NCBI RefSeq assembly: GCF_000738175.1
Contig: NZ_JFCH01000034.1
Location: 1-64,000, forward strand
Source of the DNA: Corynebacterium jeikeium
GTDB taxonomy: Bacteria; Actinomycetota; Actinomycetes; Mycobacteriales; Mycobacteriaceae
Length of the DNA: 64,000 bases
Direction of reading: 5' to 3'
The notes beneath the pieces were generated by a model. The model saw only the letters and a list, made by a program, of their open reading frames with translations. It was not told the origin of the DNA and made no database searches. Position numbers and translations under genes: made by a program. Positions within the stretch are counted from its first letter, which is position 1, and each line of letters starts with the position of its first letter. This document shows, piece by piece, positions 54,295-63,863 of this stretch.

Positions 54295-55880
54295 CCGAGG
54301 GCAAGAACGGAAACATCGGGCGCACGCTGAACTACGCGGCGTGCTCTGACCGTGGCCTGGTCCGCGGCAACAACGAAGACTCCGCCTACGCCGGCCCGCG
54401 TCTGCTGGCTCTGGCCGACGGCATGGGTGGCCACGCTGCCGGCGAGGTTGCCTCCCAGTTCCTCATTAATGCCCTCAGCCCCCTGGATTCCCCACTGATC
54501 GACGAGCCCAACAACCGCGATCAGTTGGAAAACTTGCTGGCCACGGCTACGGACGAGGGCAACCAGGACATCGCCGCGCACGTCGACGAGCACCCAAACT
54601 TGGATGGCATGGGCTGCACCCTGACCTCCATGCTCTTCCGCGAGGACGAGGTCGCCATCTGCCACATCGGCGATTCCCGCGGCTACGTCCTGCGCGACGG
54701 TGAGCTGCGCCAGGTCACCAAGGACGACACCTTCGTGCAGTCCCTCGTCGATGAGGGCAAGCTCGATCCCGAGGACGTCAGCAGCCACCCGCAGCGTTCC
54801 CTCATCCTTAAGGCCCTCACCGGCCGTCCCGTCGAACCCACCCTGTGGCGTGAAAAAACGCAGGTCGGCGACCGCTTCATGCTCTGCTCCGACGGGCTTT
54901 CGGATCCGGTTAGCATCGACACGATCCGCGAGGTTCTCTCCCACGGCACCCCGGAGAAGGCTGCCCGCAAGCTCGTTGAGATGGCACTGCGTGGCGGTGG
55001 CCCGGACAACGTCACCGTTGTTGTTGCCGATGTTGTTGGTTTTGACGCCGACTCCAATGCCCCGACGGATCCGGAGCTCACCCTGCCACCCCGCCCGGTG
55101 ATGGCGGGAGCTATTGCAGGTGAGGCAGTGGATATGCCACGCCCGAATTCTTCGGCAGCCCGCGCAGCAGCTATTCAGGGGCTGTCGACGACGACGGCGG
55201 CGTCACCAAAAAAGGACGAGGAAGACGACGAGCCCGAACCTGCGACGGCCAATGGTGGCCACGATCGCACAGGTAACGGCAACAACGTTCACGGCGATGG
55301 CCACAGCGTAGGCGATGCAGAACCCAGCGCGGCCAAGAAGCCGAAGAAATCCCGGCGCGGGCTGTGGGTGACGCTGGCGATCATCCTGGCCGTTGTTCTG
55401 GCCGGTGGCGCGGTGACCTATGTGATGTACCAGCGAGTGAAGGACACGTACTACGTCACCGCGGATAACTCGCAGATCAAGGTGATGAACGGCACTGATT
55501 CTTCCGTAATGGGATTCAAGCTGAACTCTGTGCACCAGGACGTCTGCCTGGACGACGAAGGCAAAGCGACCTTCGTGGATCCGGGTGCGGGCGGCGATTG
55601 CCACCTGTTTAAGACCTCCGATCTGACTCCGGCAGCGCAGGGAGCACTGTCGGACCTGCCGGAGGATTCCTACGACAAGGTCACCGGCCAGGTCAACCGT
55701 TTGGCGGAGCAGACGCTGCCGGTTTGTGTGACGCGAGTTCCGGCAGACGGAGACAAGAGCGACAAGGACGGCAAAGACGACAAGGCCAAGGACAAGAAGG
55801 ACAGCAAAGACAACTCAAAGAAGAGCGAAGCGCCCGAAGACCTCACGACCCCCGGAGTCTCCTGCCGCGAGGTGAAGTAA
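54291..55880 (+). CDS. pstP: PP2C-family Ser/Thr phosphatase PstP
   Basis: 529 residues. The cytoplasmic PP2C domain (about 12-245) has metal-site motifs RGNNEDS and LADGMGGHAAG, IGDSRGY and DNVTVVV. A long acidic linker precedes a transmembrane helix (LWVTLAIILAVVLAGGAVTYVMY, about 356-378) and an outside domain ending in a Lys/Asp-rich tail. It reverses phosphorylation by PknA and PknB. A dispersed-motif copy (55199-55205, AASPKK) is in the linker. Confidence 0.95.
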   Translation: MTEGKNGNIGRTLNYAACSDRGLVRGNNEDSAYAGPRLLALADGMGGHAAGEVASQFLINALSPLDSPLIDEPNNRDQLENLLATATDEGNQDIAAHVDEHPNLDGMGCTLTSMLFREDEVAICHIGDSRGYVLRDGELRQVTKDDTFVQSLVDEGKLDPEDVSSHPQRSLILKALTGRPVEPTLWREKTQVGDRFMLCSDGLSDPVSIDTIREVLSHGTPEKAARKLVEMALRGGGPDNVTVVVADVVGFDADSNAPTDPELTLPPRPVMAGAIAGEAVDMPRPNSSAARAAAIQGLSTTTAASPKKDEEDDEPEPATANGGHDRTGNGNNVHGDGHSVGDAEPSAAKKPKKSRRGLWVTLAIILAVVLAGGAVTYVMYQRVKDTYYVTADNSQIKVMNGTDSSVMGFKLNSVHQDVCLDDEGKATFVDPGAGGDCHLFKTSDLTPAAQGALSDLPEDSYDKVTGQVNRLAEQTLPVCVTRVPADGDKSDKDGKDDKAKDKKDSKDNSKKSEAPEDLTTPGVSCREVK

Positions 55881-55882
55881 CC

Positions 55883-57190
55883 ATGAAGCTTTTTAGCCGA
55901 CGCACCGAGGCTGGCCTGTTGCTGCTGGCCGCCATCGTTTTGCTGCTGGCCATCGTGGCGCTGGAGATCTCGCAGGGCAAGGAAATCAGCTCTGAGGTGT
56001 TCTACCTGGTCGGCGCATTCTTCGTAACCTTTCTGGTGGCGCACCTGGTGGTGTGTTGGACGGCTCCGGAGGCCGACCAGATCATGCTGCCCATCGCAGC
56101 CCTGCTCAACGGCCTGGGGCTGGTGATGATCTACCGGCTGGACCTCGGCTCAGGGCTCACACTGGCGAAGTCGCAGATTATGTGGACCGCCCTGGGTGTG
56201 ATCCTGTTCTGTTTGGTGATTGGTTTCCTGCGAGACCACCGTTCGCTGCAGAACTACTCTTATCTGCTGGGGCTGGCGGGCCTCATCCTGACGGCCCTGC
56301 CGATCATCTGGCCTACCTCCCTGAACGCGGACGCAAAGGTGTGGGTCAGCATCGGCCCGTTCTCTATCCAACCCGGCGAGTTCGCAAAGATCATGCTGCT
56401 GCTGTTCTTCGCCGCACTGCTGGTGAATAAGCGCCGTCTGTTCAACGTGGCCGGCAAGTCCTTCCTGGGTTTGCAGTTCCCGCGTCTGCGCGACCTGGGC
56501 CCGCTGTTTCTGGTGTGGGGCATCGCGTTGATGATCATGGCCGCGCAGAATGACTTCGGCCCTGCCCTGCTGCTGTTCGGCACTGTGCTTGGCATGCTGT
56601 ACATAGCCACCGGCCGCGCCTCCTGGCTGGTGCTGGGCCTCGGCCTGGCTTTCATCGGCGCATTCGGCGTGTACCAGATTTCGGCGAAGATTCAGGATCG
56701 CGTGTCCAACTTTGTGGATCCTCTGGCGAACTACGACGGCAACGGCTTCCAGCTCTCCCAGGCCCTGTTTGGCATGTCCTTCGGCGGCGTGACCGGCCGC
56801 GGCCTGGGCGAGGGTTACCCGAACAACATCCCCGTCGCGCACTCCGACTTCATCCTGGCCGCCATCGGCGAGGAACTGGGGCTGATCGGTCTGGCGGCCG
56901 TGCTGCTGGCTTACACGGTGTTCGTCTCGCGCGGTTTCAACACGGCCATGCGAGCTCGCGATTCCTACGGCAAGCTCGTTGCCGCGGGTCTGGCGCTGAC
57001 GATCGCCATCCAGATCTTCGTGGTCACCGGTGGTATTTCCCGCCTGCTGCCCATGACCGGCCTCACCACGCCGTTCCTGTCGCATGGTGGTTCGTCGCTG
57101 TTGGCGAACTACATCCTGTTGGCGATTATTCTTCGTATTTCTCATGACGCCCGTACGCCCCTGGCCATTAAGGAAAGAGAGGAAGCATGA
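55883..57190 (+). CDS. rodA: RodA, SEDS-family peptidoglycan polymerase
   Basis: 435 residues with ten or so transmembrane helices and SEDS motifs: QPGEFAKI, NDFGPALLLFG, NYDGNGFQLSQALFGMSFGG, and TGLTTPFLSHGGSS near the end. A lipid-II glycosyltransferase that works with the PBP encoded next. ATG lies 2 bases after the pstP stop. The dispersed-motif copy 57145-57151 encodes SHDART near the C-terminus, after the last helix. Confidence 0.95.
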   Translation: MKLFSRRTEAGLLLLAAIVLLLAIVALEISQGKEISSEVFYLVGAFFVTFLVAHLVVCWTAPEADQIMLPIAALLNGLGLVMIYRLDLGSGLTLAKSQIMWTALGVILFCLVIGFLRDHRSLQNYSYLLGLAGLILTALPIIWPTSLNADAKVWVSIGPFSIQPGEFAKIMLLLFFAALLVNKRRLFNVAGKSFLGLQFPRLRDLGPLFLVWGIALMIMAAQNDFGPALLLFGTVLGMLYIATGRASWLVLGLGLAFIGAFGVYQISAKIQDRVSNFVDPLANYDGNGFQLSQALFGMSFGGVTGRGLGEGYPNNIPVAHSDFILAAIGEELGLIGLAAVLLAYTVFVSRGFNTAMRARDSYGKLVAAGLALTIAIQIFVVTGGISRLLPMTGLTTPFLSHGGSSLLANYILLAIILRISHDARTPLAIKEREEA

Positions 57191-58635
57191 ACCGCTCCAT
57201 CCGCGCGGTAGCCATCTTTAGCTTCATCTTGGTGGTCGCCCTCATCGCAAACCTGACCTACATCCAAGGCTTCCAGCAGAAGTCGCTGGCGCAGAATCCG
57301 CTGAATTCGCGTCAATTCCTAGAGGCCAAGTCGAAGGAACGCGGCAGAATCATCGCCGGCGATCAAGTACTGGCGAAATCAGTGAAGGATTCCGACGACT
57401 TCTACGACCGCGAGTACCCGTACATGTCCGCCAAGTACGGGTCCGTGATCGGCTACCTGTCCGACCAGTACGGGGCCTCGGGTATCGAGTCTTCCCAGAA
57501 CTCCATCCTCACCGGCGAGGACGATTCCCTGTTCGCCACCCGCACGTGGGACATGCTGACGGGCAAGGAAGCCGGCGGGGCGAACGTGGAGCTCACTCTC
57601 AACCCGCAGGTGCAGGAGGTCGCCTACGACCAGTTGGCCAACAAGGGCTACTCGGGTTCCGTGGTGGCTCTGCGCCCGTCCACGGGCGAGGTACTGGCGA
57701 TGGCTAGCACTCCCTCGGCCGACCCGGCGCAGATCGTTGGCCCGCCGGCCGAGCAGGCCAAGGCGAACTTCGAAAACTACGCCAACGACGATTCGGCCCC
57801 GCTGTTGAACCGCTCCACGCAGCAGATCCAGCCGCCGGGCTCGACGTTCAAGGTCATCACCACTGCGGCCGCCCTGGAGGAGGGCGACACCCCAGAGACC
57901 TCCGTGACCGCCGCACCGCAGATCACCCTGCCGGATACGACCACGACCCTGGAGAACTACGGCGGCGCGGCCTGCGGTGGTGGCGGCAACACCACCCTGC
58001 GCGAGGCCTTCAAGCGTTCCTGCAACACTGCCTTCGTGGACATCTCCACCCGCCACGGCGCGGATAAGTTCAAGAAGATTTCCGAGAACTTCGGCATCGG
58101 GGAAAAGGACGACTACCTGGGTCTGCCCGTCGAGCCCTCCCGCGTGGGCGACATCCCCGACGGTGCAGCTCTGGGCCAGTCCTCCATCGGCCAGCGCGAC
58201 GTGGCGCTGACCCCGCTGCAGAATGCGGTGATCGCCGCGACCATCGCCAACGGTGGTGTGCGCATGAAGCCTTACCTGGTCAGCAAGATCACCGGCCGCG
58301 ATCTTTCCACCCTGCGGACCACCAAGCCGCAGAAGGCCCAGCGCGCGGTGCCGGAGAAAACGGCCGATACCTTGAAGGATCTAATGGTGGAGGCCGAGAA
58401 GTGGGCCGGCGGCGATGCCTCCATCGCTTCGAAGACGGGTACCGCCGAGCACGGCGAAGATTCCCGCAACTCCAAGCCACACGCCTGGTACATCGCGTTT
58501 TCCACTACGGCCGACGTGGCGGTAGCCGTGCTGGTGGAAAATGGTGGCGACCGCGGGCAGGCAGCTACCGGTAGTTCGGTGGCCGGCCCCATCGGCCGAG
58601 CCGTCATCCACGCAGCTGAGAAGGAGCAGCAGTAG
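57187..58635 (+). CDS. pbpA: penicillin-binding protein, class B transpeptidase
   Basis: 482 residues. N-terminal membrane anchor (about 7-27), a short dimerisation domain, and a transpeptidase domain with Ser219-x-x-Lys222 (STFK), Ser278-x-Asn280 and Lys416-Thr-Gly. It cross-links septal or elongation peptidoglycan together with RodA. Overlaps rodA by 4 bases. Confidence 0.95.
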   Translation: MNRSIRAVAIFSFILVVALIANLTYIQGFQQKSLAQNPLNSRQFLEAKSKERGRIIAGDQVLAKSVKDSDDFYDREYPYMSAKYGSVIGYLSDQYGASGIESSQNSILTGEDDSLFATRTWDMLTGKEAGGANVELTLNPQVQEVAYDQLANKGYSGSVVALRPSTGEVLAMASTPSADPAQIVGPPAEQAKANFENYANDDSAPLLNRSTQQIQPPGSTFKVITTAAALEEGDTPETSVTAAPQITLPDTTTTLENYGGAACGGGGNTTLREAFKRSCNTAFVDISTRHGADKFKKISENFGIGEKDDYLGLPVEPSRVGDIPDGAALGQSSIGQRDVALTPLQNAVIAATIANGGVRMKPYLVSKITGRDLSTLRTTKPQKAQRAVPEKTADTLKDLMVEAEKWAGGDASIASKTGTAEHGEDSRNSKPHAWYIAFSTTADVAVAVLVENGGDRGQAATGSSVAGPIGRAVIHAAEKEQQ

Positions 58636-58638
58636 GCC

Positions 58639-60285
58639 ATGAGCGATTCCCGTCAACCCGACCGCACAGAGATTGAGCGTACGCAGCGGCTTCTGGGCGA
58701 ACGCTTCGAGCTGCAGTGGATCATCGGCCGCGGCGGTATGTCCACCGTATGGCTGGCCCACGATGTCGAGCAGCAGCGCGATGTAGCCGTCAAAATCCTC
58801 AAGCCGGAGTACACGGAAAACGAGGAGTTCCGTGCGCGCTTCCGCAACGAGGCCTCCGCTGCTCAGGACCTCGACAGCCCCAACGTCGTCCGCACCTATG
58901 AATCCGGCGAGGTCGAGGACCCGGACAACGGCACGGTGTTTTGCTACATCATCATGGAGTACATCCGTGGCGAGTCTCTGGCCGATGTGCTCTCTCGCGA
59001 ATCCTCGCTGCCGCAGAATCTGGCGCTGGACGTATTGACGCAAACCGCCGCGGGGCTGAAGGCTATCCATGAAGCCGGACTGGTGCACCGCGATATTAAG
59101 CCGGGCAACCTGCTGATCACCTCCGACGGGTTCGTGAAGATCACGGACTTCGGCATTGCCAAGGCCGCCGCCGCGGTGCCGTTGACCCGCACGGGCATGG
59201 TGGTTGGAACCGCCCAGTACGTCTCCCCCGAGCAGGCTCAGGGCGACCAGGTCGGCCCGGCCAGCGACGTGTACTCCTTGGGCGTGGTCGGCTTCGAGAT
59301 GCTGGCGGGCTACCGTCCCTTCTCCGGCGAATCCACCGTGTCCGTGGCGATCAAGCACATCTCCGAAACCCCACCGGAGCTGCCGGAAGAGGTCGACCCC
59401 AACCTGCGGGAATTAGTCAAGGTCTGCCTGCGCAAAAACCCGCGGACTCGCTACGCCGACGGCGCGGAACTTGTCGCCGCCACTGTCATGGTGGCCGAGG
59501 GCAAGCAACCCCCGTCCCCGCACAACGTGCCGAACGTCAGCACCGAACCGCACCCGCTGACCGAGCAGCTGGGCAACGTTGCCAGCGGGCCGGGAACTCG
59601 AGTGCCTTCAGAGTCGGGGCCCGGGTACGGGCCGGGATCAGAGCACGGGCCAGGTCAAGGTTCCGGTTACTCTGGCCCCTCCGGCCCGGCTGCCGGTGCA
59701 GGTGCTCCGGCCACGGGCGCGGGCTACCCCGCGACTGCACGCGGGGCGGGTGGGGCGCAGGGGGCGTCACCAAAAAAGAACCGCTTGATCATCGCGGTGC
59801 TGGCTCTGGTGAGCATCCTCGCGCTTGCGCTGGCCACCTTCCTGCTGACGAACGGTGGCGACGAAGAAGCGCCGGACCCGTCGACAATGACCGTGACCAA
59901 CGAGGTTACGACCAACCCGACGGAGGAGGAAGAAGCGCCGACCAACCCGGGTGGCAACGCCCCCGCGCCGGTAAACCCGGTGCCGACGGACACGACGAAT
60001 GGCCCGGAACCCGCACCGGGGACTGAGACCTCGCCGGAACCGCCAGAGACCTCCGACGAACGCGAGCCCTCGTTCCCCACCTTGCCGACCATCCCGAACG
60101 GTGGCGGGCGCGGCAACGGCAACGACAACGGCGGCAATGGTGGTCAGGGCGGCAATGGAGATAATCACAACACTGCCCGCCCGAACGCCCCGCAGACGAA
60201 CGATAACGCGACCTCGGCGGACAGCGATGTTCCTGCCGAATTACGCAACATGGATACAGATCCGGAAAGCCAGCCAGTGTTGTAG
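58639..60285 (+). CDS. pknA: membrane Ser/Thr protein kinase PknA
   Basis: 548 residues. Kinase domain (about 17-275): HRDIKPGNLLI with catalytic Asp152, DFGIAKA, GTAQYVSPEQ. A Gly/Pro linker and one transmembrane helix (about 380-400) follow, then a Thr/Pro/Asn-rich outside tail without PASTA repeats. A Pro/Gly-rich linker contains a dispersed-motif copy (59763-59769, GASPKKNR), directly before the helix. The ATG follows the pbpA stop by 3 bases. Confidence 0.95.
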   Translation: MSDSRQPDRTEIERTQRLLGERFELQWIIGRGGMSTVWLAHDVEQQRDVAVKILKPEYTENEEFRARFRNEASAAQDLDSPNVVRTYESGEVEDPDNGTVFCYIIMEYIRGESLADVLSRESSLPQNLALDVLTQTAAGLKAIHEAGLVHRDIKPGNLLITSDGFVKITDFGIAKAAAAVPLTRTGMVVGTAQYVSPEQAQGDQVGPASDVYSLGVVGFEMLAGYRPFSGESTVSVAIKHISETPPELPEEVDPNLRELVKVCLRKNPRTRYADGAELVAATVMVAEGKQPPSPHNVPNVSTEPHPLTEQLGNVASGPGTRVPSESGPGYGPGSEHGPGQGSGYSGPSGPAAGAGAPATGAGYPATARGAGGAQGASPKKNRLIIAVLALVSILALALATFLLTNGGDEEAPDPSTMTVTNEVTTNPTEEEEAPTNPGGNAPAPVNPVPTDTTNGPEPAPGTETSPEPPETSDEREPSFPTLPTIPNGGGRGNGNDNGGNGGQGGNGDNHNTARPNAPQTNDNATSADSDVPAELRNMDTDPESQPVL

Positions 60286-60322
60286 GCACAATTCTTTTCG
60301 ACAATGTAGAAGGGATAGAACT

Positions 60323-60370
60323 ATGTCCATACAACAAATTGGACTAGGATTTGTTAATCAAAGTGACTAG
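60323..60370 (+). CDS. 15-codon open reading frame upstream of pknB
   Basis: ATG 60323 to TAG 60368 encodes MSIQQIGLGFVNQSD. AAGGGA lies 7 bases upstream, a good ribosome site. It may be a leader peptide controlling pknB, or chance. It is in the same frame as pknB but is separated by stops. Confidence 0.35.
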   Translation: MSIQQIGLGFVNQSD

Positions 60371-60442
60371 AAAATCATTTTGGGGTTAACTAGCGGCGCT
60401 GAGCCAGCAACATTGAGAGACGCAGACAAAGGAGCAGAAGGC

Positions 60443-62626
60443 GTGGACCGAATCGGCACAACCTTGGGCGGTCGATACCGCCTCGGTGCCAAGATCGGCA
60501 CCGGTGGAATGTCTGACGTGTACGCCGCTACCGATGAACTGCTCGGCCGCGACGTTGCAGTGAAGATGATGCGCCCCGACCTGGCGCGAGACACCACCTT
60601 TCTGGAGCGATTCCGCCGCGAAGCGCAGAATGCTGCGAAGCTGAACCACCCCGCCATCGTCGCCGTCTACGACACGGGTCAAACCCCGGACGAGGACGGT
60701 GCGGTGCCGTACATCGTCATGGAGCGCGTGCACGGCGAAACGCTGCGCGACATCATCCAGGATTCCGGCAAGATGAGCCTGAACGATGCCGCGGCGATTA
60801 TGTCCCAGGTCTGCTCGGCACTGTATTTCTCGCACGAGGCGGGCATTATTCACCGCGATATCAAGCCGGCGAACGTCATGATCACCAATACCGGCGCGGT
60901 GAAGGTCATGGACTTCGGCATCGCACGGGCGCTGAGCGATAGCTCCTCTGCCATGACGCAAACCGCCGCCGTCATCGGCACCGCCCAGTACCTCTCCCCC
61001 GAGCAGGCACGCGGCCAGTCCGCCGACGCACGTTCGGATATCTACGCCGCCGGTTGCGTGTTCTACGAACTGGCCACTGGCAAGGCTCCCTTCCAGGGCG
61101 AATCCCCCCTTTCCGTCGCCTTCCAGCACGTGCAAGAAAACCCGGAGACGCCGTCGCAGGTACTGGGCATGCACCTGTCGAAGCGCGAGGCTTTGAGCCT
61201 GGACTCCATCACTTTGACCGCTATGGCGAAGTCGCCGTCGGATCGTTATGACGACGCACAAGAGATGGCGACGGACCTGAAGCGCCTTTCCGAAGACCAA
61301 CTGCCGCTGGTCGCCCAGGCCTACACCAATGACGGCGACTCGGCCGATGCTGGTTCTCACACCGCGGGCGGTGCTGCTGCCGGTGCCGCTGGCGCTGCGG
61401 GGCTGGCTGCCGGTGCCGCTGCTGCGGGCGCGGCGGGTGCGCATGCGAATAACGACGACGCGCAGACCTCCGTGATCCCCGCCAGCCACAACACGGCTAA
61501 CGGCGCCGCTGCTGGAGCTGGGGCTGCTGCCGGCAACGGTGGCAGCGACGGCTACTACAACAATGATTACAGCGGCGATTACGATGGCGGCGACGATTAC
61601 TACGACGACTATGACGCCGATTACGACGATGATTATGACGGCGAGTACGACGACGAGTACTACGAGGACGAACCCAAGCGCCGCTGGTGGGCACCCATCG
61701 CTTGGGTGGCGGGTATCGCCGCAATAATCGCCGGTGGTTACTTCGCCTACCAGGCATTTTCCGAAGAGGATGAGCCAGAAAAGCCTATCGAAGCCGAACA
61801 GGTGAAGATCCCGATGGTGGCCAACAAGGATCGCGCCGAGGCAGAGAAGATCCTCAAGGACGCGGGATTCGAGGTGACGGTCGAGGAGACCACGCACGAC
61901 AAGATCGCGCGCGGCAAGGCTATCGGCACCGATCCGGCGGCCAACGCATCCGTGGCCCGCGGCACCGAGATCAAGCTGTTGGTCTCCAGCGGCCGAGAGA
62001 TCACCGATGTACCGGACCTGACGGGCAAGACCACCGAGGAAGCAGTCCAGCTTCTGAAGGATGCCAAGCTGACCCTGAACAAGGAAGTTAAGGAAGAAGC
62101 CAGCGATGATGTGCCGAAGGGCAAGATCATCACGCAGACTCCGCCGCAGGGGTCGCAGGTTTCCACCGGCACGAAGGTGACCATTACCGTCTCCACGGGT
62201 CCGGAGGACGTCCGCGTACCAGTCGTCACTGGCCAGCAGCTCGAGGACGCCCGGGAGAACCTGGAATCCGCTGGCTTCAAGGTGGTTGTGAACCACGTCG
62301 ATTCTGTGGAGCGGAAGGATCAGGTGCTCTCCGCCAGCAGCGAGGGTGAGAAGCTGCCCAAGGGCAGCGAGATCACCCTGGAGGTATCCCTGGGCAACCA
62401 GTTCGAGATGCCTTCCCTGCAGGGCAAAAAGTTCGGTGACGTGTTCCGTGAGCTGCAGGCCGCCGGCTGGCGCGGCACTCCGGACCAGCTACACCGGAAG
62501 GACAAGAACACCACTGATCTGGGTCGCGTAGACGAGGTCGCGCAGCAATCTATCCACAGTGGTGAGGTAATCAAGCGGGACGAGGACATCACCGTCACGG
62601 TGTACGTCTTCAACCTGCTGCCCTAG
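60443..62626 (+). CDS. pknB: PASTA-domain Ser/Thr protein kinase PknB
   Basis: 727 residues. Kinase domain (about 1-275): HRDIKPANVMI with Asp139, MDFGIARA, GTAQYLSPEQ. A Gly/Ala linker and a very acidic Asp/Tyr juxtamembrane stretch come next, then a transmembrane helix (about 418-435) and four PASTA repeats to the end, which sense peptidoglycan fragments or lipid II. GTG 60443 is chosen for AAAGGAG upstream; the open frame continues 21 codons earlier. It ends the operon. Confidence 0.95.
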   Translation: MDRIGTTLGGRYRLGAKIGTGGMSDVYAATDELLGRDVAVKMMRPDLARDTTFLERFRREAQNAAKLNHPAIVAVYDTGQTPDEDGAVPYIVMERVHGETLRDIIQDSGKMSLNDAAAIMSQVCSALYFSHEAGIIHRDIKPANVMITNTGAVKVMDFGIARALSDSSSAMTQTAAVIGTAQYLSPEQARGQSADARSDIYAAGCVFYELATGKAPFQGESPLSVAFQHVQENPETPSQVLGMHLSKREALSLDSITLTAMAKSPSDRYDDAQEMATDLKRLSEDQLPLVAQAYTNDGDSADAGSHTAGGAAAGAAGAAGLAAGAAAAGAAGAHANNDDAQTSVIPASHNTANGAAAGAGAAAGNGGSDGYYNNDYSGDYDGGDDYYDDYDADYDDDYDGEYDDEYYEDEPKRRWWAPIAWVAGIAAIIAGGYFAYQAFSEEDEPEKPIEAEQVKIPMVANKDRAEAEKILKDAGFEVTVEETTHDKIARGKAIGTDPAANASVARGTEIKLLVSSGREITDVPDLTGKTTEEAVQLLKDAKLTLNKEVKEEASDDVPKGKIITQTPPQGSQVSTGTKVTITVSTGPEDVRVPVVTGQQLEDARENLESAGFKVVVNHVDSVERKDQVLSASSEGEKLPKGSEITLEVSLGNQFEMPSLQGKKFGDVFRELQAAGWRGTPDQLHRKDKNTTDLGRVDEVAQQSIHSGEVIKRDEDITVTVYVFNLLP

Positions 62627-62696
62627 CAGCAGCCGCGCCCCTAAGCGGGGCCTCACAGGGCGGACGCGCTAGAACCGGTGCTCTAGAAAGGGACCA

Positions 62697-63425
62697 CTAG
62701 AGCATCGAGGCTTCGGCACTGATCGCGCCGGTAACCTCCAGCTGCTCCTGCACCAGGCGGTCCACTAGCTCGGCGGGCACTACCTCGCCCGTGCCACTCA
62801 GCTGCCCGGCTTCGTTCAGCCAGTTCGCCAGCATCAGGTGGCCGTACTGCGTCATCACAGACTCGGGGTGGAACTGCACGGAGTGGATCGGCAGCGTCTG
62901 GTGGCGCATCGCCATAATCATGCCGGAATCGGAGGTCGCCGTGACCTTTAGCTCCTCCGGAACGGTGCCTGGATCAACGGTGAGCGAGTGGTAGCGCGTC
63001 ACGCGGAACGGGCTCGGCACTCCGGCCAGCACGCCGGTGCCGTCGTGGGCCACGGGTGAGGTCTTGCCGTGGAAAAGCTCGTCGGCCCGCACGACTTCCG
63101 CGCCGAAGTGCATGCCGATCGCCTGGTGCCCCAGGCACACCCCGAACAGCGGAATCTGCTGTTCAACGGCGATTTTCAGCACATCCAGCATGCGGCCTGC
63201 CGCGCTCGGCTCGCCAGGTCCGGGGGATAGCAGGATCGCGTCGAAGCCCTGCAGCATGTCCGCCAGCGCATCCGTGCCAGCCCCGTCTGGGTCACCAGCG
63301 CCGGTGAGCTCGGGGGCGTCATTGCGCAGCACCACACAGTCGTCCCCGCTGAAGCCCAGCTGCCCGATGTATTGCACGAGGTTGTAGACGAAGCTGTCGT
63401 AGTTATCGATCACGAGAATGCGCAT
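62697..63425 (-). CDS. class I glutamine amidotransferase, PabA/TrpG type
   Basis: 242 residues: ILVIDNYDSFVYNLVQYIGQLG, ILLSPGPGEPSAAG, catalytic Cys in FGVCLGHQAIG and His-Glu in VQFHPESV. It supplies ammonia to an aminodeoxychorismate or anthranilate synthase; its position next to pknB matches the PabA/TrpG gene of relatives. An Asp/Gly-rich insert (about 43-57) contains a dispersed-motif copy (63315-63321, RNDAPEL). ATG 63425. Confidence 0.9.
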   Translation of the reverse strand: MRILVIDNYDSFVYNLVQYIGQLGFSGDDCVVLRNDAPELTGAGDPDGAGTDALADMLQGFDAILLSPGPGEPSAAGRMLDVLKIAVEQQIPLFGVCLGHQAIGMHFGAEVVRADELFHGKTSPVAHDGTGVLAGVPSPFRVTRYHSLTVDPGTVPEELKVTATSDSGMIMAMRHQTLPIHSVQFHPESVMTQYGHLMLANWLNEAGQLSGTGEVVPAELVDRLVQEQLEVTGAISAEASML

Positions 63426-63561
63426 AGCAAAGAGTCTAGCGTGGCAGCGTGCATGGTTTTGCCGCGGTGTACTGCTACTATCGTCTAGTACGTATTTTGC
63501 CCATGGGCGCTCGGTACCTCGTAGGCCGTCCGCTCCGCAGTCAATTGCTTCGAGGTTTTGA

Positions 63562-63837
<276 letters not shown>

Positions 63838-63863
63838 CGCCCAAGATGCTTTCCGGCACTGCT

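Noticed and set aside
59034..59045. TATTGACGCAAAC as another copy of the dispersed motif
   Set aside because: It lacks the second C of the core (GACGCA instead of GACGCC), so it was left out of the count.
60386..62296. 636-codon open frame on the minus strand
   Set aside because: Antisense shadow of pknB, which has full family motifs.
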